Positions 44,770 through 57,535 of a stretch of 64,000 nt of DNA are shown piece by piece. The notes below the pieces were generated by a model. The model saw nothing but the letters and a program-made list of their open reading frames with translations. It did no database searches and had not been told where the DNA came from. The stretch lies in the NCBI GenBank assembly GCA_013180625.2, contig SNVD02011059.1, positions 124,001 to 188,000 on the forward strand. The letters run 5' to 3'. How positions within the stretch are numbered: the first letter of the stretch is position 1; every line of letters begins with the position of its first letter. The position numbers and the translations under genes are program-made. This DNA is from Boswellia sacra (taxonomy: Eukaryota; Streptophyta; Magnoliopsida; Sapindales; Burseraceae).

Positions 44770-46899
44770 AGAACAAGTCACGAAGGCAAGTCTGGACAAT
44801 GGAATGGAGTCGCCACCCATGTTCTAACCATGCGAAAATACGAGTGACGTCAACTAATCCCTTGCTTCAGGACCTAAACAAGTGCATAAAAATATGCAAC
44901 TATCATAAAAAGCATAGCAAAATTCAAAAAGGATTGAGCTATCAAAATGAGATTTAATAAAGCAACGAATCCCTCATCACCATTCATGAGTCCATTCGCT
45001 ACTAATTAAACCCCTCATGCATATTATACTAACATTTAGAATCAAGAAAACAAAGGAAGACAAAAAACAAACAAAACGGAACTTAAAACTGAATAGTGAT
45101 CTCTCGTCATCAATTACGATTCCATCACTATTCAGTAAGGCATATTCATGCATTTCCAAATAATAGAGATCAAGGTACAAACATCCAAGCAACAATATAA
45201 TTTGAAGTGATGGTCCCTACCAAATGTAAGCCCACCAACACTCATCATCCCTATTGAAAAAAAGAAAGAAGAAAAAGAAGAAGAATTGAAGCATTCATGG
45301 AATATAAATCATGCATAATTTCAACTTATATAAAAATGAAAAAGAAAGTGAAAGCATCCTTAACAACCAAAATTTTATGCATGGGAAACATAAACGTAGG
45401 CCTATAACCAAAGCATAATTCCTAAGACATATGTTCCTAAATAAACAAAAATTTATCAAACATAAAAACCTAAGGAGACATGCATTATAGCATATCATAT
45501 TCAAACAAATAACAACAATAATAAAGCCTATATTCCAAGTAATGCCCTTAGGACTTATGGATTTATGATAACAATTAGAAGCAAAATTTTGACTTAATAG
45601 AATGCCGTAAAATAATCCAAACGCCACCTGAGACACCGTGAACTCCTTTAAGAAACACTCACAAAGATAGACTAAATTGGTTTGACTTTATAAGAGTTTA
45701 CCAAATTTCCTACTCTATAGATTTTCGTTTATATTCAATGTGAGGATCAATACCAAATTTCCTACGAGGATCAATAATTTTGATAATTTTCATGAATGGT
45801 GCCCACCCCTTTATGTAGGTCTCTCGATGGCACGCAATTTAGTACATAAACAATGTGTAATTCTACGCCACAGGTGTGTGCTTGTCAACATAAGCGATGC
45901 TTGTCTAACCCTAAACAACGAGCGGGCTCTGGGGGCAAAGACGAAACCCTAATAGGCGTGCATGCCTATCTAACGTGTGCTTGTCCCTAATTAGGGTGGG
46001 CCCCATTAAATGCATTTTGGTTTATTGCTTATTTCACTCATTGTTCCCTCTTTGTTGTGTTTCTTTTGGAGTCTCGATGACTTTCTTAGTAAAAAAATCT
46101 GCATCTGATTAGTATTTTTTACTATTATCATTGGGCTTTAAACCATAAGCTAAATTTAAGCGCTTACACATGCATGCAGATTTATTATAGAAAATATGTT
46201 AAACTAGCAGAAAAGACAAAAACCTAGAGTTGTCTAGATTACATTGAAAGACCAAAAATTATATTCCATGAGTATTTCGATACATACATAGTACAAATTC
46301 ATCATTCAAGAATAACTAATTGATGATGTAATCCTAGCTGGGGAAGTCTATAATTAATATCAATTAGTTATGAATAGTGGAAAACGATCTCAAAGAAGAA
46401 GAGAGAAGTAGCTAATGCAATCTTGTTAATCAATATTTATTAGTAGTCCAAAATCTTAGTAGTCCAAAGTCTTATATCTCTTGGGAACTTTAAATTTTCA
46501 CACACAAATGCACAATTTAAATGCCTAAATATCTGGATGTCTCCAAATATGGAAGCCTAGGGGATGAACCCAAAGGAACTCAACAAATAGAAATGGAAAT
46601 ATTTTCTTGGTTTTCAACCTCTAAATAGATGAAAGGAAGGAGAAGTAAGATGCGAATCAATTTGAAGAGTCACAGTGAAGGAAAGACGAATTAAAAAAAC
46701 TGAAAAAAAAACAAAAGAAAATATTAAGTACTAATAAGTTGACAAAAAGTTAGAGACAACCTCTCAATTATAGTAAATTGTTAACTCAACTAAAACGACA
46801 GATAAGTCTCATGTTAATAAAATTAAATTCTTAAAACCTAAGGATATATAACAACTAGTTTTATTTTGTTATTATTTTTAATTATGTTGTTAATTTCGT
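44770..46899. other. Intergenic stretch, no gene supported
   Basis: The phrase ggagtcgccaccca at 44806 resembles sequence seen in plant LTR retroelements, but I find no LTR ends or coding domain. Minus-strand frames at 44977-45195 and 45295-45636 are hydrophobic AT-rich frames without recognisable motifs. Confidence 0.4.
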
Positions 46900-47127
46900 T
46901 GTTGTGTATATCATATTTGATTATAGTTTAAAGATATATTGTTTTTATGATTGTTAAAAAATGATCAAAATAATATGATAAAAATTTGAGGTTGTAAATG
47001 TTATAGGGGGTTGATTTCAAAAATATAAATATTACAAGGGGTTAATTACAAAAATATAAATGTTACGGGGCGGGGCGGGGATGGGTACCTGCCGCCCCGG
47101 ACTCGCCCCGCCCCATTGCCATCCCTA
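46900..47127 (-). mobile_element. Fragment of the GC-ended hAT-like element (left terminus, inverted)
   Basis: It ends in GCCCCATTGCCATCCCTA, with a GC-rich subterminal block at 47065-47115. Read on the minus strand it follows the left end of the element at 4129 through about 4445 (landmarks gatcattttttaacaat, then aaagatatat in the plus reading). No opposite terminus is found upstream, so it is truncated. Confidence 0.75.
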
Positions 47128-50100
47128 CCAACTGGGTTGGTCTACATTTGCAGTAATTTTAACCCAAGATTTTAAGAAAAATATAGTGTAAGTAGTATTA
47201 GATACGCCCTACTAAATCAGTGACATCATCTCCTTTTTTTTTCTTTCATTATTTTTTATTTTTCTTACAAAGGGTAAATATAAAATAATATAAAATAAAT
47301 TACTTATTTATTTTGTTGGCTCTATTGTCTTCATTCCCTTCATAGTCTCTTAACAATAAACTATGTATGAACTAGACAAATACAATAATGGTTAATAAGG
47401 TTTCCTAAAATTAATCTAATCTAACTAATGATAGTGATAAGTGTAATCCTAATAAAAAAATCATCTAATATAAGATAATTACAATATGAATAAAATAAAA
47501 TAAAATCTAAACTCTTAATATTATGATACTTGAGCATTGCATCACTATTAAACTCCTTTAAGCACCTATTTTTCAAATATTTTTATTGATACATAGCCTT
47601 GTCATTATATATTTTTTATTTTTTTATTTTTACAAACGATATCAATTTAATAACTTTTTATATCACTCAAATAAATATTGTAACAATCGAGACTTTTGTT
47701 TAATAGGAAAAGGTTATTATAGAAACATTAGGATACTATAACGAACTGTATTGTATTAGAAAAGAGTAGATTTCTTAATTGTTTATATTATGACTACTTT
47801 TATGGACGTCTCTATATATATACGCCTTCTAGGGTTAAAAAGATTGTTGGCAGCTCTAAGAAGATCAAGGTATGTTTCAAGAAATTATGATTATTTGATT
47901 TAGAATATTCAGATTTATAGTGGGGGTAATTAGGAACTAGGATTTCATAGAGATTATTTTATGAGAATGATATATTATGAAAAATATCATTTTTATTTGA
48001 CTTCTTATTTCGTTTTGGTCTTCTAATATGTGTTAATAGACATGTCAATGATTCTATTAAAAATCGTTTCATCTAAAAAGGATATATATTACATTTTTTC
48101 TATGATTTTTTGAATGTAACTCTACAACCTTAAAATTTATCACTTTCTGTAAGATAATAGAATTACGAATTTTATTTGAAATACTTGACTTCTCAAGAAA
48201 TTATAAAATTTGACAGATTTGTTATTTGTCATGTTTCATCTGAAAAGGATTTTATGATCATTCCACAATTTATTTTTGAACTTTTGAAGTGAGAGACGTC
48301 AGTTTTAGGATATGCTAAACAGATTCAACTAACCCTAAAGCATAAATTATCAGAAGGCATATTTGAACTCGAAGCATTTTAAAAATTTACATGCTTAAAT
48401 TTTTATGTGTCTATTATGTCTCTTAAATTCCTAGGGCATTTTAGTGAGTTGCAATTTTATATTACAAAGTTAAAAAAAAAAAAAATCACCCCCAGACTTC
48501 TAAGTTTGGGGCCAGCGTGTCAAATATTTTGTTTTAATTTTTCAAAATGATAGCTTACCGTTATTCTTATAAATATATGATATTTGACAAGATATATAAG
48601 TCAAAATATTAGTTCTAATTTTATGTTATAGTTTGTAAAACCTAACAACTTAATACTCATATTCAAACATTATGAAAAATAAATAAATCTATCATTCAAA
48701 ATTATGAATTTAGAACTACTCAATAACAAATATTTGTTTTTCTATGCGTTCCATTATAATCAGGAGTCCATTCCACTGGGTCAAATTCAAATGGAGCAAA
48801 ACACGACAGGGGAAGAAAGTTGAGGGCCTTGGGACCGATTCAAAGCATTAAGAAAAATTTTAAAAAAAATGACGTTATTTGCTCCCCACCAATGGCCTAA
48901 AGAAACCCATTTTTATGTTTATCCCGTTTAGAATTTGTAAAAAAAAAATTAATTAAATCACACTCAATTTATTCCACAAATATCCTTTCAAAAATACCAC
49001 ATAAAAAGACTGCACCCTATATGAAAAGCTCAATTGTTTATTCGTCATCTTTGAAAATAATAAGTTTATCCCATGTATTTCGTTGTGCTATTAAATAATA
49101 CAAATTGGTGAAATAGGTGCTGATGTCTATTATGGAATTTATTATGGAACCAAGCCTAAAGGGCCGATAATAAAGCCCAAAACGTCATCCAGTGCACAAT
49201 ACACATCTAACAATGACATTCAATTATATAAATGGCTCATATGAAATCAGATACAATATAAAAATATATACAATTGAAAGGTCTATCAAATGCAATAAAC
49301 AACTTCCCAAATTTAATTTAATTAAACTAAAGCTAGTTGTCATGCAATGAGTTATTATGAAAAGGTATTTGGGAGCCAAACCCAAATACCAACTAATTTT
49401 ATATCTAATATACAAGATTCAATGAAGTAATCGAGGATCATGGCCAAATACTCTTTTCAAGCCAAATGAAGCCAAACCATCAATGAAAATCATGGAATGG
49501 TCTAGTTGGCACACAAATTGGAGAAGTTATGCCCATTTAAGGCAACATGTTGGACAATAGTTGATCCTTAACAATAGTTGAGATTAAACAAGAGCATAAT
49601 GGTAAATGAAACTTATGAAGAGATTAGAGTATTGTCTTGGAGATTATTTACAATAAATATTCATTACTTTCCTTATAAAATCATGGGTTTTTTTTATCTA
49701 ATTTTATTTATACTTTTCTTAATTCCCTTAAATCATCCAAACCTCTTTCTATTGATATTTCCAAAACCATAGTTTTATCATTTAAAGGTTTTTCTCAATT
49801 CAAAAGCAATTATAAAAGGACTTGTGTAACATTTAGTTCAACTTATCAACCTTTTCAAAGCTCCTATTCTTGGTAAAATATTGATTTCTCTTGTCAAAAA
49901 CGCTCAGTCCCATTCTCATAAACATCCTCACTAGCCAAACTCGATTATCAAATACCATTCATACGGCCATGAAGACAAACTTGTAGAGAACTCATGCAAA
50001 ATTCAAACCAAACGGAGTCTAGAATAAGTTTCTATCCACTTTTTCTATTCCAATCCGATTCCATACACAAGATTAAAGCATTATGCATATTTCTTATATG

Positions 50101-51890
50101 AATTTCAATTCTACAAAAAACCATCATTGACTTCTTTAGTCTACTCCCTCCATTAAATTGTTTTTCTAAGATTTTCTATCTTTGTAAGGGATTTCATTAT
50201 GTATTCACAACACAATGCTTAAACGTCATTTTGAGACTTCATGGCGAGGTGGGCCAACTCCTTGAGTTCAAGCGAGACTCACTTTTCAACACCCAAGGAC
50301 CTGCTTGTCTTTTCCTATTGTCGGAAAAAAGGGCTCTCAACAATAGGTTATTAATTTTTACTTATTTATTTATTTGGCATCTCTTAATTCTCTAGTCTTT
50401 TCATTCAATAACTAATATTAACAACAATGATGAGATTACTATCAAAATTATAATTTAAACTTTTTAAAACCCTAAAAAATTGGAGCTGGAATTTGGTAAA
50501 TTTTAAAGAATGATTTTTAATGAGTAATTTATTAGGACCTGGACTTCAAAAAAATCTGTATTCTGTTTTTTTTTTTTTTTTTTATAAACATCTTATTTCC
50601 AATTTTGTCTTAAAGACAATTGCCCAAGCTAAGGGGGCAAAGAAAGCTCCTGAACCAAAATAACTTGTTGTTTTATTTTTAGGTTGTTAAAATTAGTTTA
50701 AACTTTAAGATTTATATGAAGCGTATAAGTCTTAAGTAATAATAAAGGAAAATGGTATGTAGATTTACTTGAATAAGATTTGGTCTTTAAGTCATTTTAA
50801 ATTAAGGACGATTGTATAAATAAAAAAGTTATTAAAAGTTTCTTTAGCTCAATATTAGCGAGCAAATAACATCACTTAAAAAAAAATTCTCATTTTGTCT
50901 TAATTAGGCCCATACAAGCAAGGAACATAACATAAAGAAAAAGAGTTATATTATGAAATCCAAGACTTCAAACGTGTTGGGCTTTTCCAAGAACAGTTTA
51001 TGCTTGTCTGGATTTGGTCTTTTATGTTACAAAATAAGATTAGAAAGAAACTGAAACCCCTCTGATTTTTGAGTTGAAGGAAATAAAATTGTTGTTTATG
51101 AAGTGCTGCTTTCGGATACCAAAACTTTCCACTCAAAGCTTAGCATTACTATCAACAAAGAAGCCTAGGCCAAAAACCTAGCCCAATGCAGAAACTACAA
51201 GCAAGTCCGGCACTAACAGGCTTTTTTTCCTTTGTTTTTTTTTTTTTTTTTGAACAAAGAGTAGTTATAATTTGCCTAGGTAAGTAGTCCCCATCTCCAA
51301 TTTTCAAAAGGATAAATATGTAATATGAAAAAAAAATAAAAGAGAAAGTTCCAACCCCCTCGGCCCCCTCCAGCTGCTCTAACATCCCTTATCTCTATGA
51401 AATTGATTAACTTTGTAACTCCTACTATGCAATCTGGTAATTATTTATCATGTATTATTTTGGCCAAAACCAATGAAAAGGTTTGATATATATGAGCACA
51501 AGATCCGATTACTATGAGACACTTTTTCGGTGAGTTTCATATATCTTCCATCATGATGCAAAAAGCGTCTTCTAATCAAAGTTCACCAGTAATTAAAAGG
51601 AAGAAAAGAAGATAGGTGTGTGTTGGAAATTGAGTCGTCTCTGAAAACTTGCGCAAACTTACACATATTTCCCGTCTCCATTTGTCCGAGAAATATTTGT
51701 AGAAAAACACCATGTCTATTGCACATCGAACAAGTTAAATTGACATAAAACTAATTAAGCGCAAACTGTATATAATTTTTATACATATGATCAAGTACAG
51801 AACTCTCGCACCAAACTTTCTCGGGATTATCATACAACCTCAGTACGCTGAAAACAAATGTTGGTTTTATTTTTGTTTTACACAACCCAT
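47128..51890. other. Long AT-rich stretch, no gene supported
   Basis: I see poly-A/T tracts, a short (T)n run at 50567-50583 and another at 51233-51251, but no convincing coding exon, RNA gene or transposon end. Two small spots look exon-like (47825-47871, a leader-like block ending in a gtatg donor; 50610-50660, a short frame AQAKGAKKAPEPK ending in TAA) but cannot be joined into a gene. Confidence 0.45.
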
Positions 51891-51898
51891 TGGAAGAA

Positions 51899-52606
51899 CT
51901 AAACATTACTATTGGCATCAAGGGAGTACTCTTCTATTGATTCAGATACTACCAAACTTGCTGAAGAATATGGTTGAATCTCTCCCGTAGAGCTACGTTG
52001 AGAAGAACAAAAGAAAGGCTTAGGAGGCATTGACAAGTCAGTCGTACTGGTAGCTTCAAACATTTCCACGACTCTCATCATTGAGGGACGATCTTCTGCC
52101 TTCAATTGAATGCACCACAACCCAATTATACAGAGTTTTCTTACTATAGCAGCTTCAGTTTCAGTCACGTTTTGGAGCTCCAAATCGCCTCCCATGTTTA
52201 TCTGGTCATATGCCCACGATGGGAAGTATGCTTTGCCTGAACAAGTCGCGTTTAAGAGTGAATTCCTTCGTCTTCCGGCCATTTCTAGCAACAACATTCC
52301 AAAGCTATAAACATCTGACTTGCGAGAAACAACTCCAAAAGTCCTTGATATCAACTCAGGTGCTATGTACCCTATCGTCCCTTTTGTAGCACTAACCGTC
52401 ACAAAATCGTTTTCCTTGGGATAAAATTTTGCAAGGCCAAAATCAGAGACCTTTGGGATGAAATTATGGTCTAGCAGGATATTGTGAGGCTTAATGTCAA
52501 AATGAAGAATGCACACATCACAACCCCCGTGGAGATACTCAATCCCACGAGCAATTCCTAAGGCAATCTCACGGAGCTTCTCCCAACTAAATGATTGTCC
52601 TTTATG
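51899..52606 (-). pseudogene. LRK10-like receptor kinase, C-terminal kinase part only
   Basis: The minus strand reads LHKGQSFSWEKLREIALGIARGIEYLH, then HFDIKPHNILLD (catalytic loop with Phe before Asp, typical of the LRK10L group), SDFGLAK (metal-binding loop), GTIGYIAPEL (activation segment end), SDVYSFGMLLLEM and KAEDRPSMMRVVEM, to a TAG stop at 51901-51899. The glycine loop, the ATP-binding lysine, the transmembrane segment and the extracellular GUB_WAK/WAK_assoc domain are absent. The frame extends upstream to a Met at 52633, but that part (MRPDGGRS) is encoded by the GC-rich repeat G. The kinase half shows no stop or frameshift, so truncation by the repeat may be recent. LRK10-like kinases are plasma-membrane receptors linked to disease and stress responses. 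Without the N-lobe it cannot be an active kinase. Confidence 0.88.
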
Positions 52607-52860
52607 TAACGACCGTCCCCCGTCCGGGCGCACCGTAGCATCGGGACTTTACGGTTATCATTAATCGCACAACAGTCACGTATTGTTCACTGTAAGTCCC
52701 ACAGGTCATACACGATTTTTTCTTCTGGTACTACCCTGTCTTAAGGAACGGAAGGCCATGCCAACCCCTTTCACCCACAAGGGATTATTTTCAGCGCGTC
52801 CCCTAACTCTCGAACCCAAGACCTCAAAATGGGTTTAATATCAAAGAAGCAGATTGTGAT
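52607..52860 (+). repeat. GC-rich repeat G, copy 2, truncating the receptor kinase
   Basis: It begins TGTAACGACCGTCCCCC exactly at the break in the kinase frame, and its first ~45 bp match 36940-36893 on the minus strand. The TGT start and the TGTNAC form resemble the beginning of plant LTRs. Further in (52800-52840) a segment reads, on the minus strand, ggttcgagagttagg, which resembles a tRNA-gene B box and would instead hint at a SINE. The class is unresolved, and the right border is a guess from the drop in GC content. Confidence 0.55.
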
Positions 52861-54230
52861 TTTATTTTCGTTTTGTCGCCCATGAGATATTTGTTAAATT
52901 GTGTCTGCGAAGTGGCCCTAGAATTGAAAGAGACGGTGACGGGAGAGAGGAGGAGGAAGAGGGAGGAGGAGAAAGTCAAGTGAGGGTAATTTAGTCCATG
53001 CACAACAAATTAATTACATGGGACAGATTTCACTAAATTAAGAGAACATCAACGTATGTTATGAATAAATTTTATTGATTAAAAAAAATTAAAATTTTAC
53101 ACCTAAATTAGGGGTGGAGGAATGGACATAATGGACTTTTTCCTCTCAAAATACATATTATATACATAAGTAAGTGTAAAATTAAAATGATAACAGTATA
53201 TCTAAAACAAATATACAATGCAAACATAATAATAATAAATTATTAAAGTTGTATGTTACGATATTTTACTACATAAAATTTATCAATTATCTCATTTGAA
53301 TTAATACAACCAGTAAATTATTTTTCAATTATCATTCAATCTTCCTTTATTCTATGTAATTTGTCTTACTATCAATTTAATTATCATGGATTAATTGCCA
53401 TTAGTATCATCAAGAAGTAAAAAAAATTATTTCCAATTATCTAACTAAATCTATAATGTTCTAGATTATATCGTAATATCTATTTGAAATATTTTTTTGG
53501 TGATCATATAATTAAAATTGTAATATTTTATTTCTTACATAAAATACTACATAAATAACCAATTAATGAAAACAAACATTAATACTAATTCGTAAATCCC
53601 GCAAATCAAATAAACAACAAAATTAGTGACTTTAAATGTCCAAATTCTTTGGTTAAAATGAATTAAAAAGATTTGAGAGAGAAAAATGAAGTAAGTTGGC
53701 TATTGTGATGAAACTTATTAAAGCTTGAAGTCAAGTAAACTATTTGGTAAAACATTTTTTAGAATAATGTAACATATATTATATTAATTATATATTACAT
53801 AAGTATTTTTGTAAATTTTTTAATTTCAGTACAAGCTACCGCTTCTGATCCTAATAAGCTTAGTATCCTAAGAGATGTGATGATAATTTATGAAATTATA
53901 TCACTTATATGTTAATTTAATTATTTCTCATATTAATTCAATGCATATCGTTGAGATGTTAAAAGAATATGATTATTTTTGGGTCTGCGGTGAGAAACAA
54001 GTTCATGATAATATTATTTAACAAAGGGCTGGCTCGAATTAAGTTCATGGCACTTGAAGAGAAAAACAAAAACTTACTTTTGACTCAAAAGCTGCAATGT
54101 GAATCCACGTTCTTTTTCTCGGCTTCTGCAAAGTCAAAGGAATCATCACGCCTTTGTTTAACGTACTATCGATTAGATTAACTAATTACCCACGAATCAT
54201 TTAAGAAAAAAATTAGTTAGAAGAAAGAGT
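52861..54230. other. AT-rich stretch, no gene seen
   Basis: A purine-rich patch (52925-52985) and otherwise AT-rich sequence. The 70-codon frame at 53969 has no recognisable content. Confidence 0.5.
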
Positions 54231-54233
54231 CTT

Positions 54234-54374
54234 GAATACTTCAGTTATATCATATTATCATAAGTAAACTAATTGATGTACTCAAAGTTAGAAAGAATGA
54301 AATTTTTTCTGTCTCTCCCACTTTGAGTGCATCAATTGGCTTACTTATGATCATATGATATAACTGAAGTATTC
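54234..54374. repeat. Long hairpin: 55-bp arms, 31-bp loop
   Basis: 54234-54288 is the reverse complement of 54320-54374 with about four mismatches (outer ends gaatacttcagttatat and atataactgaagtattc; inner ends ctcaaagt and actttgag). It could be a foldback element, the remnant of a MITE with long inverted repeats, or a precursor of a small RNA. Confidence 0.9.
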
Positions 54375-55670
54375 AATCTCATTAGCTTGTCACACCATAT
54401 CAGCACGATGTAACAGATGCACTCAATACTCTCTCCAGGTAGAAAGCAACTAATCAGCAACTTACAAATTGGGAATTAACTACGGTACTCACCTGTGAAG
54501 GAAAACATTATCAATATAATATAATCAATCAGCCGGCGGAGAATTGATTAAGGTCATCAAATCAAAGTTGGTCGACGAAATCAATTAGAGATCAAAAAGT
54601 TTCGAAATCAACATAACAAGTCCAAAATTTTATGATAATATATTGATTATATACGTGGGGCTATTTACATTTCAATCTACTGCAAAATTTTAAAAGTTTT
54701 AGTGTTCTCGTACACCTCTTCTAATTCAAAGACTAACCTTCAATAATACTCCTCTCTGTACACAATTGTGTTGGAAGGCCGGGGATTAGTTTATAATCAT
54801 TGAAGGTCAGATATGCTGCGTTGTTGGACCAACATAAAGCTTTCACATGCGATGTGAAATTAAACGGACCCAGAAGGTTCCAAATGAAAACCAAGATTAT
54901 ATAAGTTGCTCGGAAAGCATATATTAGGTGGATCAAATAAAAGTTAAAGTATAGTAAGGGACAATTTTATTTTGTCTAAAATCTAAATAGGTCTAAATTA
55001 AATTGATAAAGTTTAAATAAGTCTGAATATAAAAATTTGAATGATATAATTGTTTTTTATTTTAATATCTGAATTAAAATATCTAAAAATTAATGATTCA
55101 TATATATCTGTATTTATATATTTTATTTTCATTTGTGATTCTATTTTATATAATAAAAATATTTACATACCAAAATTTATTGTGAATTTAATTAATTTAT
55201 CTAAATGTGTATAAATAGGTAAAGACTTTTTTTCTTAAAAAAAATGATATAAATGAGCTAAATGACAATAAAATAACTTTAAAAATATATAGAGAATCAT
55301 AATATAAAACTATGAATAAATAATAATGTTCTAAAATTAAAATATTAGGTTATATATAAATTGGTCATAAATAAATTTTACAAGAGCATTTAAGAGAATT
55401 AAATGAGTAATAAATAATTCAGATATTTGCATTAAGATAAAAACTAAAATTTTTAGCTTTTTCAATTCAGATAAAAATGTCTTAGATTAAGTCTTAAAGT
55501 AAAATAAAAAACTATCATAAAAATATATGAAGTCTAAAAATAAGTTAAATTCAGACTTCAGATCCAAAAACAATCATCCTTAAGTCTAATACTTATTTAA
55601 CAAAAGAGTAATTCTATTTGGCATCTATTCATTGACTCTTTAGCCCTCATTGCCAAATTAGATTTGGGTA
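54375..55670. other. AT-rich stretch, no gene seen
   Basis: No feature recognised apart from the flanking repeats. Confidence 0.5.
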
Positions 55671-55744
55671 AAATTGTCATAATAAATAATAACTGGATTC
55701 TCTTATTAAATTGTCATAATAAATAATAACTGGATTCTCTTATT
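55671..55744. repeat. 37-bp tandem duplication
   Basis: The unit starting aaattgtcataataaataa occurs at 55671 and again at 55708, without visible differences. Confidence 0.95.
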
Positions 55745-56585
55745 TTTAAGTGGCTTTATTATTTTCTTTACCTTCCTTTTATAGAATCATCATAAATAGC
55801 ACCATTCAATTGTGATTTTAATCAATCATATTTAGGAATTTATGCGAAGAAAGAGAACTGCCGCAAATGGATCATGGATTATTATCCCATGTTTTTTGCA
55901 TTCTTTAATGGATGAAAATACAGAGGCCGGAGCAGAAGATTGCAGATAATATAATAATTAAGTGTTTGCCCCAGCCACGACTTATACAAGTTAGCGATGG
56001 CAACTACAACATCAAGTTCATCCAGAATTTTGAATCACAATCTTAAAAGATTGAAGATGGTTGTGAAATTTTTAAACATGGATGGTTGTGATTCTTATAT
56101 TTGTTAAGTTTTTCCCATTAAAATTTTGAATATGATTAAAGGAAAGAACAATAAATTTGAAATTAAGATAGTATCTTATAACAAAATTATATTTGGTAAG
56201 GTTATTTATGATAATTATATTAAAGGGATATAGGAAAAAATATAATGCCAAACTATAGAATGAACAAATTTTTTATATGATAATTTTATCTGAATCTAAT
56301 TTAGAAATGAAGACCGAAGAGTAAATAGATAAGTGCTAAATAGAGTCCCTCCTAATAAAATTGTGTAATATTCAAAAACACGCTAGTTAGCTTAATGAAG
56401 GTAGGGCTTGTGCGTTTTGTTTTTTTTTTACGTTAAATAAATTAATTAATTTAACAGGTTGGGTAGATTATGTTTGCGTCAGCAGTGGATCAAATTAAAG
56501 TATGGAGATTCGTTTCAGATTTTGGCTGGCCATCATGAAAGCATTATTTAACTGAGGCTTCAAAATTGGTTACTCACGTTGAATT
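55745..56585. other. AT-rich stretch, no gene seen
   Basis: No feature recognised. Confidence 0.5.

Positions 56586-56588
<3 letters not shown>

Positions 56589-56620
<32 letters not shown>
56589..56620. repeat. (TA)n microsatellite at the edge of the long direct repeat
   Basis: About 15 TA units end exactly where similarity to 63084 begins. Confidence 0.9.
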
Positions 56621-56623
<3 letters not shown>

Positions 56624-57535
56624 CTCGAAAGCTATCATGTTTTGCTTGTCTTTTAGTAAGTGAAAGGAGTCTGCCACCGCTTGACAACGACCACGTACCA
56701 AATGAGAATAGAAAAACAAATAAAAGACGACAAAAAACGATTAGATCGATTTTAACCAAATAACAAAATTCAAGATAATATTTTTCTTTTCTCATCACAT
56801 TACATCATTGGAAAATTTTCTTCGAGGTCATTAAGGTTTCAAAAAACTGAGACATATATCCAAAATTTAATGGCAGTAGTTATATCCAACACTCGTGATT
56901 ACATACACATCAAAGTAACCTGTAAATAATAATTATAATTTAAATATAACCAACTTTCAAAGTTTTCATGAAAAAATAAATCCTAGTTCTATTTTAGTGT
57001 TTCTTCAAATATTGAATTGTCAAGTAAATAAGATGTTAAATTGTTAAGTTGGTTTATTTTATCACTCAATAGTGTTTCTAACATTATGTTAGGTTGTTAA
57101 ACGATACTACAATATTCTTGTCTAACAATGTGTCAAATGCACTGCTATACATTTGGGTGGTATGCTTGACATTAAATTCTTGCCTACCAATAGGTTTCTG
57201 AGTATGATCATTTGACCTGGATATCCTCATATTGAAGTAATTAAAGCTTCGGATCGAAGCAGTAAAATTTAAAATGCAATTGCTAATATAATGAGAAGTC
57301 ATCGCTTTTCAATGTTTGCACAGCCTATTACGAAGATAAAATAATGATACTGATAACATCCTTTTTATCCTATTAATTAAAATCTAGAATTAATAAAGCA
57401 ATTTATATAACATTATTATGTTTACAAATTTCTTTTAGTCTTTTTCTTCCGGTTATAATATGTTATAAAGAGTTCATGATGGGCGCAAGCTGTCCATACA
57501 AAAGTTGAGATTGTCATGACGAGAGGGGCATTGTT
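56619..57535. repeat. Long exact direct repeat, copy 1
   Basis: It is identical by eye to 63084-64000, at a constant offset of 6,465 bp, and I saw no substitution in the rows compared. The second copy is cut by the window end, so true length is at least 917 bp. It has no recognised gene; the identical minus-strand frames at 57084-57302 and 63549-63767 are carried along. Confidence 0.95.

Noticed and set aside
44806..45960. LTR-retroelement-like phrase ggagtcgccaccca
   Set aside because: No LTR termini, primer site or coding domain were found around it.
47825..50660. Possible two-exon gene (leader-like block with donor at 47871, short Lys-rich tail at 50610-50660)
   Set aside because: No start codon, no recognisable protein and a 2.7-kb gap; too weak to call.
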